Origin: Roseiarcus sp963717215
GTDB taxonomy: Bacteria > Pseudomonadota > Alphaproteobacteria > Rhizobiales > Beijerinckiaceae
Length of the DNA: 64,000 bases
Assembly (NCBI GenBank): GCA_963717215.1
Contig: CAVQVS010000006.1
Location: forward strand, 62,001-126,000
Reading direction: 5' to 3'
Shown here: piece after piece, positions 1 through 8,962 of the stretch
Layout: every line of letters starts with the position of its first letter
Numbering within the stretch: position 1 is the first letter of the stretch
Position numbers and translations under genes: made by a program
Notes under the pieces: model-generated
Databases searched by the model: none
The model's input: only the letters and a program-made list of their open reading frames with translations
Told to the model about the DNA's origin: nothing

Positions 1-1521
1 CCGCAGGACCCGGCTCCGCCTCTCGCTTCGCCGCCGCCGACCACGCCCGTAGCGGGAAAGCCGGTCGCGGCGCAAAGGCCCGCAGCGCCGCCCCCACCCC
101 CACAAGTTTCTACTGTCCAGCGCGCCAGTCCGCCTGCGGCGCCCGGGCCCGCCGTTCCTGCGGCCCGGCCGCCTTCGCAACCCGGGGCGCCAAACCAACC
201 CGGGGCCACGACCATGCCCGTTCCTGGCGTGGCGCAGCGACCTCCGCCGCCGACACCCGAAAGGAGCCAGCCGGCCGGAAGCCCGCAGCAAGCACCAACC
301 CCGGTTGCGGGGAGGCCCGCCGCCGCGGCGCAGACCTTGGCTTCGCCGGCTCGATCCCAGCTGGCTGCTGCGATGGCCAACCAGCCTTCCTCCGTATTGA
401 GGACCGGCCGGGCCGCTCCACCGGTGGGGGCGACGGACGGCAAGGATGAAGGTTTGCCGGGATTGGCGGCGCTCGACCCGGCCAAGGCGGTCCGACCAAA
501 CAAGACGGACGATGGAAACGCATCCGACGCTCCACCCGTCGTCGCGAGCCGTCGCGATGACCCTGGGCAATGGGCCGACGCGCCCGAGGTGGCGGCGGAG
601 TTCGACCGCCCCGGCTTGGCTGCCAGGCCGGAGGCGGAGATGCAGCGCCCGGTTGCGCCAGGCGTCGAAGTCGCCAAGCCGAAACCCTTGCTCTGGATCG
701 CTGCGGCGGTCGTCCTTGGAATTGTCCTTGCGGTGGCCGGAGCGGCAATCCTGATGCGTCAAAAGCCGCAGGATCTCGCCATCAAGCCCACCGTCGAGGC
801 GCAGCAGCCCGCCCCAGCGGAGTCCTCGGCAAAAATCGCGGAGCGGGTGCAAACGACCCCGCCGGCTCCCGCTGCGCCGGCAAGCACGCCGCAGGAGATT
901 CCGACAAGTCCGCAAGGCGCGGCGGCGCCGGCGACCCCAGCGCCCGAGACGTCCACTCAGCCGGCCCAATCCGCCGCGCCTGCGCCATCGGCCGGGCGGG
1001 CGGCGATGTTGATCGCTTCGGCAGACAACCCTCAAAAACCGGCGGTGAGCTTGGGCTCAACGGTGTGGTCGTTGATTCCGGCGGCGCCGGGCCAGCCGGC
1101 GACGGTCGGAGTCAAAGCTGAGGCCGACATCCCCGACCTCAAGATGCACGCCACCATGACCTTGAGGAAGAACAGCGATCCGACGCTGCAGGCGACTCAC
1201 ACCATCGACCTCAAATTTTCCTTCGCGCCGGGCGCTCCGATCACCGGCTTCAAGGATGTCGGCCTGCCGCAGATGCGCAAGGAGGATTCGACCGCAGCGG
1301 AAGCGCTGACCAGCGTCAAGGTCAAGATCAGCGACACTTATTTCCTGATCGCGCTGGCCAAGGGCGAAGCCGACACCGCCCGCAACCTCGATCTGATGCA
1401 AACGCGGTCGTGGTTCGACTTTCCACTGCTGCTCAACGACGACCGGATCGCAAAGGTCGTGTTCCAGAAGTCGCCGGAAGGTCAGGCGATGCTGGAAAAG
1501 GCGTTCGAGGCGTGGAAGTGA
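1..1521 (+). CDS. Conserved Pro/Ala-rich single-pass membrane protein, 5' truncated
   Basis: The reading frame is open from the first base, so the start lies outside the window and 506 residues are visible. The first half is low-complexity Pro/Ala/Gln-rich sequence. One hydrophobic helix (about bases 685-760, KPLLWIAAAVVLGIVLAV) is followed by a second Pro/Ala linker and a folded C-terminal domain of about 170 residues (from MLIASADNPQKPAVSLGS). The C-terminal domain resembles a conserved protein of unknown function that I associate with Bradyrhizobium-like genomes. The layout suggests a cytoplasmic proline-rich tail, one membrane anchor and an exported domain. The gene is convergent with truB, with about 10 bp between stops. 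No function is assigned. Confidence 0.75.
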   Translation, partial: PQDPAPPLASPPPTTPVAGKPVAAQRPAAPPPPPQVSTVQRASPPAAPGPAVPAARPPSQPGAPNQPGATTMPVPGVAQRPPPPTPERSQPAGSPQQAPTPVAGRPAAAAQTLASPARSQLAAAMANQPSSVLRTGRAAPPVGATDGKDEGLPGLAALDPAKAVRPNKTDDGNASDAPPVVASRRDDPGQWADAPEVAAEFDRPGLAARPEAEMQRPVAPGVEVAKPKPLLWIAAAVVLGIVLAVAGAAILMRQKPQDLAIKPTVEAQQPAPAESSAKIAERVQTTPPAPAAPASTPQEIPTSPQGAAAPATPAPETSTQPAQSAAPAPSAGRAAMLIASADNPQKPAVSLGSTVWSLIPAAPGQPATVGVKAEADIPDLKMHATMTLRKNSDPTLQATHTIDLKFSFAPGAPITGFKDVGLPQMRKEDSTAAEALTSVKVKISDTYFLIALAKGEADTARNLDLMQTRSWFDFPLLLNDDRIAKVVFQKSPEGQAMLEKAFEAWK

Positions 1522-1531
1522 GTTCGAGGCT

Positions 1532-2503
1532 CTATCCGCGCAGATTGAATACCCGAGTGGAGACAAAATAGCCGCCCTCGACCACGCCGAAGGCGATTGG
1601 CGTTCCAAAGCACTCGATATACGCGCGCCCTTGAGTCGGGGCCGGCCCGCGAAGCAGCAGTTTTTGGCCCCGCCGGAGGGTTGCCGCGGCAGAGCGATCG
1701 ACCGGCACGATCGGGATTTCGCCGAGGCCCGCCTGCAAAGGCAGAATCGCGCGAGCCATCAGATCCGCGTCGTCCGGCAGACGATCCAGCGGAATGCCGG
1801 CTTCGACTGAAAACGGGCCGACGCGCGTCCGGCGCAATTCGATTACATGTCCATAACAGCCGAGCGCCCGCCCGAGATCACGCGCGATCGCGCGCACGTA
1901 GGCGCCCTTGCCGCATTCGGCCTCAAGCACCGCGTGGTCGGGATCAGCCGAGATCAGGTCGAGCCGGTAGACGTGGATCGGGCGCGGTTCAATCTCGAAG
2001 GTCTCGCCTTCGCGCGCAAGATCGTAGGCGCGCGCGCCGGCGATGCGGATAGCGGAGAAGGTCGGCGGCGTTTGGAGAATTTCTCCGACGAAGCGCGGGA
2101 GGAAGCTCTCAATTTCGGCAGGCGCAGGGCGCTGATCGGAGCGTGCGACGATCTCCCCTTCAGCGTCGTCGGTCGCGCTTTCCTCGCCCCAGCGCACGCG
2201 AAACCGGTAGGATTTGGCTCCATCCTGAACGACCGGCACCGTCTTCGTCGCCTCGCCGAGAGCGATCGGCAGCACCCCCGAGGCGAGCGGATCGAGCGTT
2301 CCGGCGTGACCTGCTTTTTTGGCGTTGAACAGAAACTTGATTCGCCCGACGGCCTGAGTCGAGGAGATCCCGGTCGGCTTATCGAGATTGATCCAGCCGT
2401 TGATCTCGACCCGCGACGAGCGCTTCTGCCGCAGCTCTCGAGGACCACCCCGTTCGTGAACGGCGGCGCCGGAGAGTCTGTCTTCGTCGGCGTCGCCGGT
2501 CAT
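1532..2503 (-). CDS. truB: tRNA pseudouridine(55) synthase TruB
   Basis: Makes pseudouridine 55 in the T-loop of most tRNAs. The 323-residue protein shows the family opening GWINLDKPTGISSTQAV, with the catalytic aspartate (about D71) in GHAGTLDPLASGVLP. The RNA-binding core and a PUA-like C-terminus (GRAYIECFGTPIAFG) follow. An N-terminal extension of about 34 residues precedes the conserved core. The chosen ATG overlaps the rbfA stop (ATGA), which implies translational coupling, so the extension may be real, although a later start cannot be excluded. It is the last gene of the rimP-to-truB operon. Family assignment is secure. Confidence 0.96.
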   Translation of the reverse strand: MTGDADEDRLSGAAVHERGGPRELRQKRSSRVEINGWINLDKPTGISSTQAVGRIKFLFNAKKAGHAGTLDPLASGVLPIALGEATKTVPVVQDGAKSYRFRVRWGEESATDDAEGEIVARSDQRPAPAEIESFLPRFVGEILQTPPTFSAIRIAGARAYDLAREGETFEIEPRPIHVYRLDLISADPDHAVLEAECGKGAYVRAIARDLGRALGCYGHVIELRRTRVGPFSVEAGIPLDRLPDDADLMARAILPLQAGLGEIPIVPVDRSAAATLRRGQKLLLRGPAPTQGRAYIECFGTPIAFGVVEGGYFVSTRVFNLRG

Positions 2504-2913
2504 TCCTTGTCCTCTTCGCCAACGTCTTTCAGATCCCGCGCGACCGCCGGTGATCTCAGAAGCTCGTCCATGCGCGCTTGAGCATCGAAGCTTGTATCCA
2601 ACGCGAAACGCAGATCAGGAGCGAACTTGAGATTGACGCGGCGAGCGACGAGCGCGCGCAGTTCCTTCTTGTTGCGATCGAGCGCCTCAACCGCCGTTCC
2701 AGCGCCCTTGCCCCCGAGCGGCATCACGAGAATTGTCGCCAGTTTTAGATCCGGCGACATGCGCACCGCGCGGATGGTCAGCGGATGACGATCCAAGGCC
2801 TCATCAACCACCTCGCCGCGCGCGAGGATGTCCGCGACCGCGTGACGGATCAGTTCACCGACGCGCTCGGTCCGGTGACTGGGGGTGTGCAGTTTGGATA
2901 AGGAACGGGACAT
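2500..2913 (-). CDS. rbfA: 30S ribosome-binding factor RbfA
   Basis: A small KH-like protein needed for late 30S maturation and 16S 5'-end processing. At 137 residues it is near the usual length. It shows the typical opening (RTERVGELIRHAVADIL), the central DLKLATILVMPLGG strand region and the C-terminal LKFAPDLRFALDTSFD. It lies between infB and truB as in most Proteobacteria. A 132-bp spacer with a strong hairpin separates it from infB, so its expression may be set partly independently of infB. Confidence 0.95.
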   Translation of the reverse strand: MSRSLSKLHTPSHRTERVGELIRHAVADILARGEVVDEALDRHPLTIRAVRMSPDLKLATILVMPLGGKGAGTAVEALDRNKKELRALVARRVNLKFAPDLRFALDTSFDAQARMDELLRSPAVARDLKDVGEEDKE

Positions 2914-2994
2914 TTGCCCTCCCTTGAGGCGAAAATATCGGAGCGTGCGAAGTAGACGAGCTTCGGCTCAAATCGAGCCGAGCTGAACCAAAGT

Positions 2995-3026
2995 GGGCGC
3001 GAGCTAGTCGAGACTAGCTCGCGCCC
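2995..3026 (-). terminator. Perfect 14-bp hairpin between infB and rbfA
   Basis: GGGCGCGAGCTAGT and its exact reverse complement flank a 4-nt loop, just after the infB stop. There is no strong T-run on the minus strand (ACTTTGG follows), so it is not a textbook intrinsic terminator. It could be a weak or Rho-assisted terminator, an RNase processing site, or an mRNA-stabilising 3' end for infB. A second, shorter stem (CGGCTC/GAGCCG) lies next to it at about 2964-2979. Confidence 0.6.
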
Positions 3027-3045
3027 TAATCGTTCCGAGCGCGGA

Positions 3046-5709
3046 TTACAGCGTGCGACGGATCTCCTCGACGCTGTAGCACTCGATGACGTCTCCGACC
3101 CGCATGTCGTGGTAGTTCTCGAACGCCATGCCGCATTCCTGCCCAGCCTGCACCTGGGCGACTTCGTCCTTGAAGCGCTTGAGCGTCGAAAGCTTGCCCT
3201 CGTGCACAACCACGCTGTCCCGGATGAGGCGCACGTGCGCGCCGCGCTGCACGACGCCATCGGTCACGCGGCAACCCGCCACCAAGCCAACCTTGGAAAT
3301 GTCGAACAATTCGAGAATTTGCGCATTGCCCAACATCGTCTCGCGCAACGTCGGCGCAAGCATCCCCGAAAGAGCCGCCTTCACGTCGTCGACCAGATTG
3401 TAGATGATGTTGTAATAGCGGATCTCGACGCCGTCCTGCTCGGCGAGGTCGCGCGCCTCCTTATTCGCGCGAACGTTGAAGCCAAGGATGACTGCCTTCG
3501 AGGCCGTTGCCAAAGTCACGTCGGATTCGGTTATGCCGCCGGCGGCGCCATGGATGACCCGCGCCATGACTTCTTCGTTGCCAAGCTTTTCGAGCGCTGA
3601 GGTGATCGCCTCGACCGATCCCTGCACGTCGCCCTTGAGGACGACCGGCATCTCCTTGTGACCCGCCGCTTTGAGATTGCTCATCATGTCGGCGAGCGAA
3701 GTCCTGGCGGCAGGCCCGCGAGCAACGATCTTCTCCCGCCTCTGGCGTTCGCGATATTCGGTGATCTCTCTCGCGCGCGCCTCGGATTCGACCACTGCCA
3801 CTCGATCGCCCGCCTCCGGCGCGCCCGAGAACCCGAGCACCTCGACCGGCGTCGATGGCTTAGCCGCATCGAGGGTCCCGCCCTTGTCGTCGATCAGCGC
3901 CCTGACGCGGCCCCAATGCGATCCGGCGACGACCAGCGCGCCGACCTTGAGGGTGCCCCGTTGCACCAGCACCGTCGCCACGGGTCCGCGGCCTCGATCG
4001 AGCCTCGCCTCGATCACCGTACCCTCCGCGCTGCGGTCGGGGTCGGCGACGAGATCCAGCAATTCAGCCTGCAGCGCGATCGCCTCGAGCAGCTTGTCGA
4101 GATTAGTGCCCTTGGTCGCCGACACTTCAACCGCAAGGGTGTCGCCGCCGAACGCCTCGACCTGCACGTCGTGCTGCAGGAGTTCTTGCATCACCCGCTG
4201 AGGATCGGCTTCAGGCTTGTCGATCTTGTTGACGGCGACAATGATCGGAGCCCTGGCCGCCTTTGCATGGCGAATCGCCTCGATCGTCTGCGGCATGACG
4301 CCGTCATCGGCCGCAACCACCAGCACAACGATGTCGGTGACCTTCGCGCCACGCGCGCGCATCGCGGTGAAGGCCGCGTGACCGGGGGTGTCGATGAAGG
4401 TGATGGTCTCGCCACCGGGCGCAACGACCTGGTAGGCGCCGATATGCTGCGTGATGCCGCCGGCTTCGCCCGCAACCACATTGGCGTGGCGAATGGCGTC
4501 CAGCAACGATGTCTTGCCGTGATCGACATGGCCCATGATGGTGACGATGGGCGGTCGAGGAACAGACGCGCCGTCCTCATCGGGCCGATCGAAGAGACCC
4601 TCCTCGACGTCCAATTCGGCGACGCGCTTGACCGAATGGCCCATTTCCTCGGCGATGAGCTGGGCATCGTCCGCCTCGAGCACATCGGTCAGAGTCACCA
4701 TGCGGCCCTGGCGCATCAGAAGCTTGATCACGTCGACCGCACGTTCTGACATGCGGCTCGCGAGCTCCTGGATGGTAATCGCTTCCGGGAGCACGATCTC
4801 GCGCGCGATTTTCTCTTTCTGCTCCTGCGCGCCGTGGCCTCTGAGCCGTTGGGTGCGGCGACGGAAAGCCGCAACCGATCGCGTGCGTTCCTCCTCACCC
4901 GAAGTCGCGCTGGTGACCGTCAGACGGCCACGATTGCGCTCTGCGCCGGTGCGAGCCGGCCGAGGCGTCGGGACGACGACCTTCTGCCCCGGCGGCAGCG
5001 CCAGCGCGGGACGCCTGAGGACGACACGCCGCTCCTCCTCCGCGCCGCCGGGGGCGGCTGGCGCTCGAGCGACGGCTCCGGGGATGGCCACGCTAGGCGC
5101 AGCCGGGCCAACGCGCGGGATTGATGGAGACGGCGCCGGTTCGCCGCCGGAAAGCCGTCGTCGAGCCTCGTCCTCGGACTGCCGCTTGAAACTGGCCTCC
5201 TGCGCGCGGCGAAGCTCCTCGTCGCGCTTGCGTGCTTCCGCGGCCTCGCGCTCGATGCGATCGCGCGCCTCGCGCTCACGCCGGGCCCCGGCATCCGCCT
5301 CCTGGCGGCGGCGATCGTCCTCCTCCGACGCACGCGCGTCGATCAGCGCCCGGGCGCGCGCTTCGCGCTGCTCGGCGCTCAAGGTGGGCAGGACCACGCC
5401 GGTCTTGGGGGGTGGCGGCGGGGTCGGCTTGGCGGGCGCCACGGGAGCGGGCCGCGCCGAGGCCGTAAGCGCGCTCGGAGCGGCTGGCGGCGGCGCGGCG
5501 GCGGGGGCCGCGGGAGCGGATCGCGCGGCTGCGGCCGCCTCGGCCGGCGTCAAAATCCGCCGCTTCACCTTCTCCACGACGACCGCCTTGCTGCGGCCGT
5601 GCGAAAAGCTCTGCCTCACAGTACCCTGCTCAACCGGACGCTTCAGGTGCAATGTCGCCTTCGGCGCGGCAGTCGTCACTGTCTTATCGCTATTACCCGT
5701 CTCACTCAT
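3046..5709 (-). CDS. infB: Translation initiation factor IF-2
   Basis: A GTPase that brings initiator fMet-tRNA to the 30S P site and promotes subunit joining. It has 887 residues, as in E. coli. A basic, Ala/Pro/Arg/Glu-rich N-terminal half (long charged helix about residues 120-190) precedes the IF2 N-terminal fold (IVLPEAITIQELASRMSERA). The G domain follows at about residue 390, with G1 GHVDHGKTSLLD, G3 DTPGHAAFTAMR and G4 NKIDKP, then the beta-barrel and C2 fMet-tRNA-binding domains (ending RVGDVIECYSVEEIRRTL). It starts 8 bp after ylxR in the nusA operon. Confidence 0.98.
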   Translation of the reverse strand: MSETGNSDKTVTTAAPKATLHLKRPVEQGTVRQSFSHGRSKAVVVEKVKRRILTPAEAAAAARSAPAAPAAAPPPAAPSALTASARPAPVAPAKPTPPPPPKTGVVLPTLSAEQREARARALIDARASEEDDRRRQEADAGARREREARDRIEREAAEARKRDEELRRAQEASFKRQSEDEARRRLSGGEPAPSPSIPRVGPAAPSVAIPGAVARAPAAPGGAEEERRVVLRRPALALPPGQKVVVPTPRPARTGAERNRGRLTVTSATSGEEERTRSVAAFRRRTQRLRGHGAQEQKEKIAREIVLPEAITIQELASRMSERAVDVIKLLMRQGRMVTLTDVLEADDAQLIAEEMGHSVKRVAELDVEEGLFDRPDEDGASVPRPPIVTIMGHVDHGKTSLLDAIRHANVVAGEAGGITQHIGAYQVVAPGGETITFIDTPGHAAFTAMRARGAKVTDIVVLVVAADDGVMPQTIEAIRHAKAARAPIIVAVNKIDKPEADPQRVMQELLQHDVQVEAFGGDTLAVEVSATKGTNLDKLLEAIALQAELLDLVADPDRSAEGTVIEARLDRGRGPVATVLVQRGTLKVGALVVAGSHWGRVRALIDDKGGTLDAAKPSTPVEVLGFSGAPEAGDRVAVVESEARAREITEYRERQRREKIVARGPAARTSLADMMSNLKAAGHKEMPVVLKGDVQGSVEAITSALEKLGNEEVMARVIHGAAGGITESDVTLATASKAVILGFNVRANKEARDLAEQDGVEIRYYNIIYNLVDDVKAALSGMLAPTLRETMLGNAQILELFDISKVGLVAGCRVTDGVVQRGAHVRLIRDSVVVHEGKLSTLKRFKDEVAQVQAGQECGMAFENYHDMRVGDVIECYSVEEIRRTL

Positions 5710-5717
5710 GCCAATTC

Positions 5718-6443
5718 CTAACCACCTGGCTTCTTAGCCAATTCGATGGACTTGTTAAACGTTCCGACCTCGTGGGCCGTCGCGTCGCCACGCTCCGTCC
5801 CAACCGCCGCTTTCGCTTCGCCGCCGCGATAGCGGCGCAGACGATCCGCCCTTGAGAGAAAGGCCGAACTCGCCGCCCCGTGTTTGAGGGCAGCATGTAT
5901 CACATTTGCCCGTCCCAATGCCAAATCCAATTCGCCCGACTTGAAGAGATCGATGCGCACAATCGCATTCCCTTCCGCGCCGAGTTTGGCGCGCAGGGCT
6001 TGGACTCGCTTCGCCGCGCCGTCCGCCGCCCCGTCGCTCGCCTGAATCAGCGCGACGACCCCCCCGGCCTCGATCGCCGAATCGACCTTGAACGCGCCGG
6101 CCACGACGAGCCCGGCCTTGTTGGCGATCGACAGCGACTGCAACGCGTCGCGCTCGAGGAGGGCGCCGACCGTCTCGGCCAGCGAGGCGGGCGCATCAAC
6201 CTTGGTGCGAAAGGCGCGCGAAAACGCTTGTTTCGTGGCCGCCCGGCTCACCGTGTCAAAGCTTAGCCGCGTCCATACCCCCCGTCCCGGCAGCTTGCGC
6301 CGGATATCCGGGACGACCGATCCGTCGGGGCTGAGCGCGAAGCGCAACATCGGCCTCGGGAACGTCCTTGGTCCCAGTAACGATGCAGGTCCTCTCCGAC
6401 CCGGCTTGGTCGCTTTCCGTTCGCAATTGATCGATCCCGGCAC
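5718..6443 (-). CDS. ylxR: YlxR-family RNA-binding protein (frameshifted)
   Basis: YlxR/DUF448 proteins sit between nusA and infB and bind RNA. The diagnostic N-terminus SERTCIVTGTKDVPEAD is in one frame and the continuation LRFALSPDGSVVPDIRRKL-PGRGVW is in another. The break is at about 6348-6352 and is best explained by loss of two bases. The C-terminal half is a ribosomal L7Ae-like domain (ALLERDALQSLSIANKAGLVVAG), as in the longer alphaproteobacterial form. The start is uncertain: GTG at 6443 or TTG at 6426 are the nearest options after the nusA stop. The gene may be intact in the living cell, since neighbouring genes show the same kind of indel. Confidence 0.85.
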   Translation of the reverse strand: MPGSINCERKATKPGRRGPASLLGPRTFPRPMLRFALSPDGSVVPDIRRKLPGRGVWTRLSFDTVSRAATKQAFSRAFRTKVDAPASLAETVGALLERDALQSLSIANKAGLVVAGAFKVDSAIEAGGVVALIQASDGAADGAAKRVQALRAKLGAEGNAIVRIDLFKSGELDLALGRANVIHAALKHGAASSAFLSRADRLRRYRGGEAKAAVGTERGDATAHEVGTFNKSIELAKKPGG

Positions 6444-8034
6444 CTACGCCCCTTCGACCTCTTGAGCTTGCAACTCCTCCTCGGGCGCGGGCGCTTCGAT
6501 CCATCCCGCGCGCACGCGCGCGCCAAGGATCATCGCATCAGCTTGCGCCCGCGACACGTCGAACCCGGCAAGGAAGCCGGGCTTCGTCGTATCGCCTTCG
6601 GTCCAGCCGACGAGGTCGTCGCTCGCGCAATCGGCAAGATCCTCGAGCGTCTTGACGCCGTTCTCTCCCAGCTTGACCAGCATCGGCGTGGTCAGGCCGG
6701 CGATCTCCTTAAGATCGTCGGACACCCCGAGCGCCTTACGCTGGTCGTCAAACTCAGATTCGATTCGGGCAAGGTGTCCCTGGGCGCGAGCCTGGATTTC
6801 CGCCGCCGTGTCAGCGTCGAACCCTTCGATCGACGCCAGCTCGGGGGGATCGACATAAGCGATTTCCTCAACCGTGCGGAAGCCTTCCGAAGCCAGAAGC
6901 TGGGCGACCGTCTCGTCGACGTCGAGCGCGTCCATGAAGGTCTGCGTCCGCTCGGTGAATTCCTTCTGCCGGCGCTCGGATTCCTCGGCTTCGGTCAGAA
7001 TGTCGATGTCCCAGCCGGTCAGTTGCGAGGCCAGGCGAACGTTCTGCCCGCGCCGGCCGATCGCCAGCGACAGCTGATCATCGGGAACGACGACCTCGAT
7101 TCGGGTCGAAGTCTTCGTCGAGCACCACCTTCATGACCTCGGCCGGCTGCAGCGCATTGACGATGAAAGTCGCGGCGTCCGGCGACCAGGGAATGATGTC
7201 GATCTTCTCGCCCTGTTGCTCGTTGACCACCGCCTGTACGCGCGAGCCGCGCATGCCCACGCAAGCGCCGACCGGATCGATCGAGGAATCGTTCGACACC
7301 ACCGCAATTTTGGCGCGCGAGCCCGGATCGCGCGCGACCGACTTGATCTCGACGATGCCGTCGTAGATTTCCGGCACTTCCTGCGCGAACAACCGGGCGG
7401 TGAATTGCGGATGGGTGCGGGAAAGGAAAATCTGCGGACCGCGGGCCTCGCGCCTGACGTCATAGACGTAGGCGCGAATCCGATCGCCGGGCCTGAACAT
7501 CTCGCGGGGAATCAGTTCGTCGCGGCGCACGACCGCCTCGCCCGCGCCGGCGCCGCCGAGATCGACCACGACGTTGCCGTACTCGACCCGCTTGACCGCA
7601 CCGTTGATGATGTCGCCAATGCGATCCTTGTAGACGTCGTATTGCTTGTCGCGCTCCGCCTCGCGGATCTTTTGCACCAGGACCTGCTTCGACGCCTGCG
7701 CGGGGATGCGTCCATAGTCGAACGGGGGCAGCAATTCGGCGATCCAGTCGCCGATCTGCGCCGAGGGGTTCTTCTTCTGCGCTTCGGTCAGCGTCATCTG
7801 CGTCGCTTCGTTCTCGACCTCGTCGACGACGAGCAACAGCCGGGAAAAGCGGATCTCGCCGGTCTTCGGATTGATCTCCGCCCGGACCTCGGTCTCCTGG
7901 CCGTAACGCGAACGCGCGGCCTTCTGCATCGCGTCTTCCATCGACGCCAGAACGATCGTTCGATCGATCGATTTCTCCCGCGCGACCGCATCGACAATCT
8001 GCAACAGTTCAAGTCGGTTGGCGCTAACGGCCAT
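6444..8034 (-). CDS. nusA: Transcription termination/antitermination factor NusA (frameshifted)
   Basis: Binds RNA polymerase and controls pausing, termination and antitermination. The N-terminal domain (MAVSANRLELLQIVDAV), the S1 domain, KH1 and most of KH2 are read in one frame up to about 7107. The next residues, RIEVVVPDDQLSLAIGRRGQ and NVRLASQLTGWDIDILTE, lie in another frame and run to a stop at 6444. The expected ...FDPNRIEVVVPDD... is restored by adding 5 bases: ATCGCATCG would have collapsed to ATCG. With 5 bases added the gene is an exact multiple of three (532 codons). The C-terminus carries two acidic helix-hairpin repeats. It overlaps rimP by 11 bp. Since nusA is normally essential, the break is probably a sequence error. 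Confidence 0.93.
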
Positions 8035-8767
8035 GATTCTCTCCTTCGTCAGGCCCGAGCAGCTTTGGAGCCGCGCCGCGGGCCGCGGCTTTGGGTTCGC
8101 TTGTCTTGCGCTTGGCGCGCGGAACGGCCTTTACGCCGTTTCCCGTCTTGCGCTCAGGACCTCGCTTCGCGTCCTTGAGCGCCGCCTTCTCGCGCCGCAG
8201 CGCGGCGCGGATGAGATCGTCAGTCAAGACGAGCCTCGCCTCGGCCATCGCGGGAATCGGCAATTCGACCTCGCTCTTGCTCCCGTCGTCGGCGACCAGC
8301 GCCATTCGCGCCGCTGGCCCATCGGATCCGGGAGCGACAGCGACAAGTTGTCCGCGAAAGCGCTTGCGCCCATTGACCAAGATCGCCATCTCCACGCGCG
8401 CTTCGTGGCCGATCGCGCGGGCGAAATCCGATTCGCGCACCAACGGCCGATCGATGCCCGGCGACGAAATCTCCAACCGATAGGCCTGCGCCATCGGCTC
8501 CTCGACGTCGAAGACCGGCGACAACGCGACGCTCACGCTTTCGCAATCCTCGATCGACATCGTCCCGTCGGGACGCTCCGCCATGATCTGAATCGTTGGG
8601 CCCTCGCCGGAGGAAATTTTGACCCGGACGAGCCGGTAGCCCAAGCCCCGCAGAACAGGCCCTGCGATGCGCCCAACACGCTCGCCTGGGCCCGAGTCTC
8701 CAATCAGACGCGCTTCATCGAGCCCTTCGATGGGTGCAGCGGCAGTTGGAAGCGAAGCTTCGACCAT
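8024..8767 (-). CDS. rimP: Ribosome maturation factor RimP
   Basis: Needed for early 30S assembly. The 247-residue protein contains the family segments GYRLVRVKIS, DCESVSVALSPVFDVEEP and the signature RLEISSPGIDRPLVRESDF, then the Sm-like C-terminal domain. A basic, Lys/Ala-rich tail of about 50 residues follows. I chose ATG 8767, preceded by AAGGT at a good distance; a TTG at 8782 is in frame but lies against the leader terminator's T-run. It is the first gene of the nusA-infB operon, which places the hairpins directly upstream in a position to attenuate the whole operon. Confidence 0.94.
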   Translation of the reverse strand: MVEASLPTAAAPIEGLDEARLIGDSGPGERVGRIAGPVLRGLGYRLVRVKISSGEGPTIQIMAERPDGTMSIEDCESVSVALSPVFDVEEPMAQAYRLEISSPGIDRPLVRESDFARAIGHEARVEMAILVNGRKRFRGQLVAVAPGSDGPAARMALVADDGSKSEVELPIPAMAEARLVLTDDLIRAALRREKAALKDAKRGPERKTGNGVKAVPRAKRKTSEPKAAARGAAPKLLGPDEGENHGR

Positions 8768-8783
8768 ACGACCTTGCGGCAAT

Positions 8784-8840
8784 AAAAAAGAGCGGGTCCC
8801 GGCCGGGGCCCACTCTCAACTTCTCTCTCCTTTCGGAGAG
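8784..8840 (-). promoter_or_regulatory. Attenuator-like leader of the rimP-nusA-infB operon
   Basis: On the minus strand a perfect 6-bp stem with a GAAA tetraloop (CTCTCC-GAAA-GGAGAG, 8825-8840) is followed by a GC-rich hairpin (8790-8815, GAGTGGG/CCCGCTC plus CCCGG/CCGGG) and six Ts (8784-8789). The run ends only about 16 bases before the rimP ATG. That is the form of an intrinsic terminator inside a 5' leader. Conserved rimP leaders of this kind have been described in alphaproteobacteria, so NusA- or RimP-linked feedback is a reasonable inference. The promoter should lie between 8841 and 8962. Confidence 0.7.
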
Positions 8841-8962
8841 CTATGAGATCTCGTTGGTCGCCATATAGGGGAACCAAGCCGCTGATGCAAGGGTAAATTG
8901 GCGGCTAACGGCCTCAGTGAGGTCTTTGGAGCGGAAGCCCTGCTGCTAGGCTCGCAGAAGGC

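Noticed and set aside
3658..4749. Plus-strand open frame (363 codons) opposite infB
   Set aside because: Antisense shadow of IF-2; no recognisable protein features.
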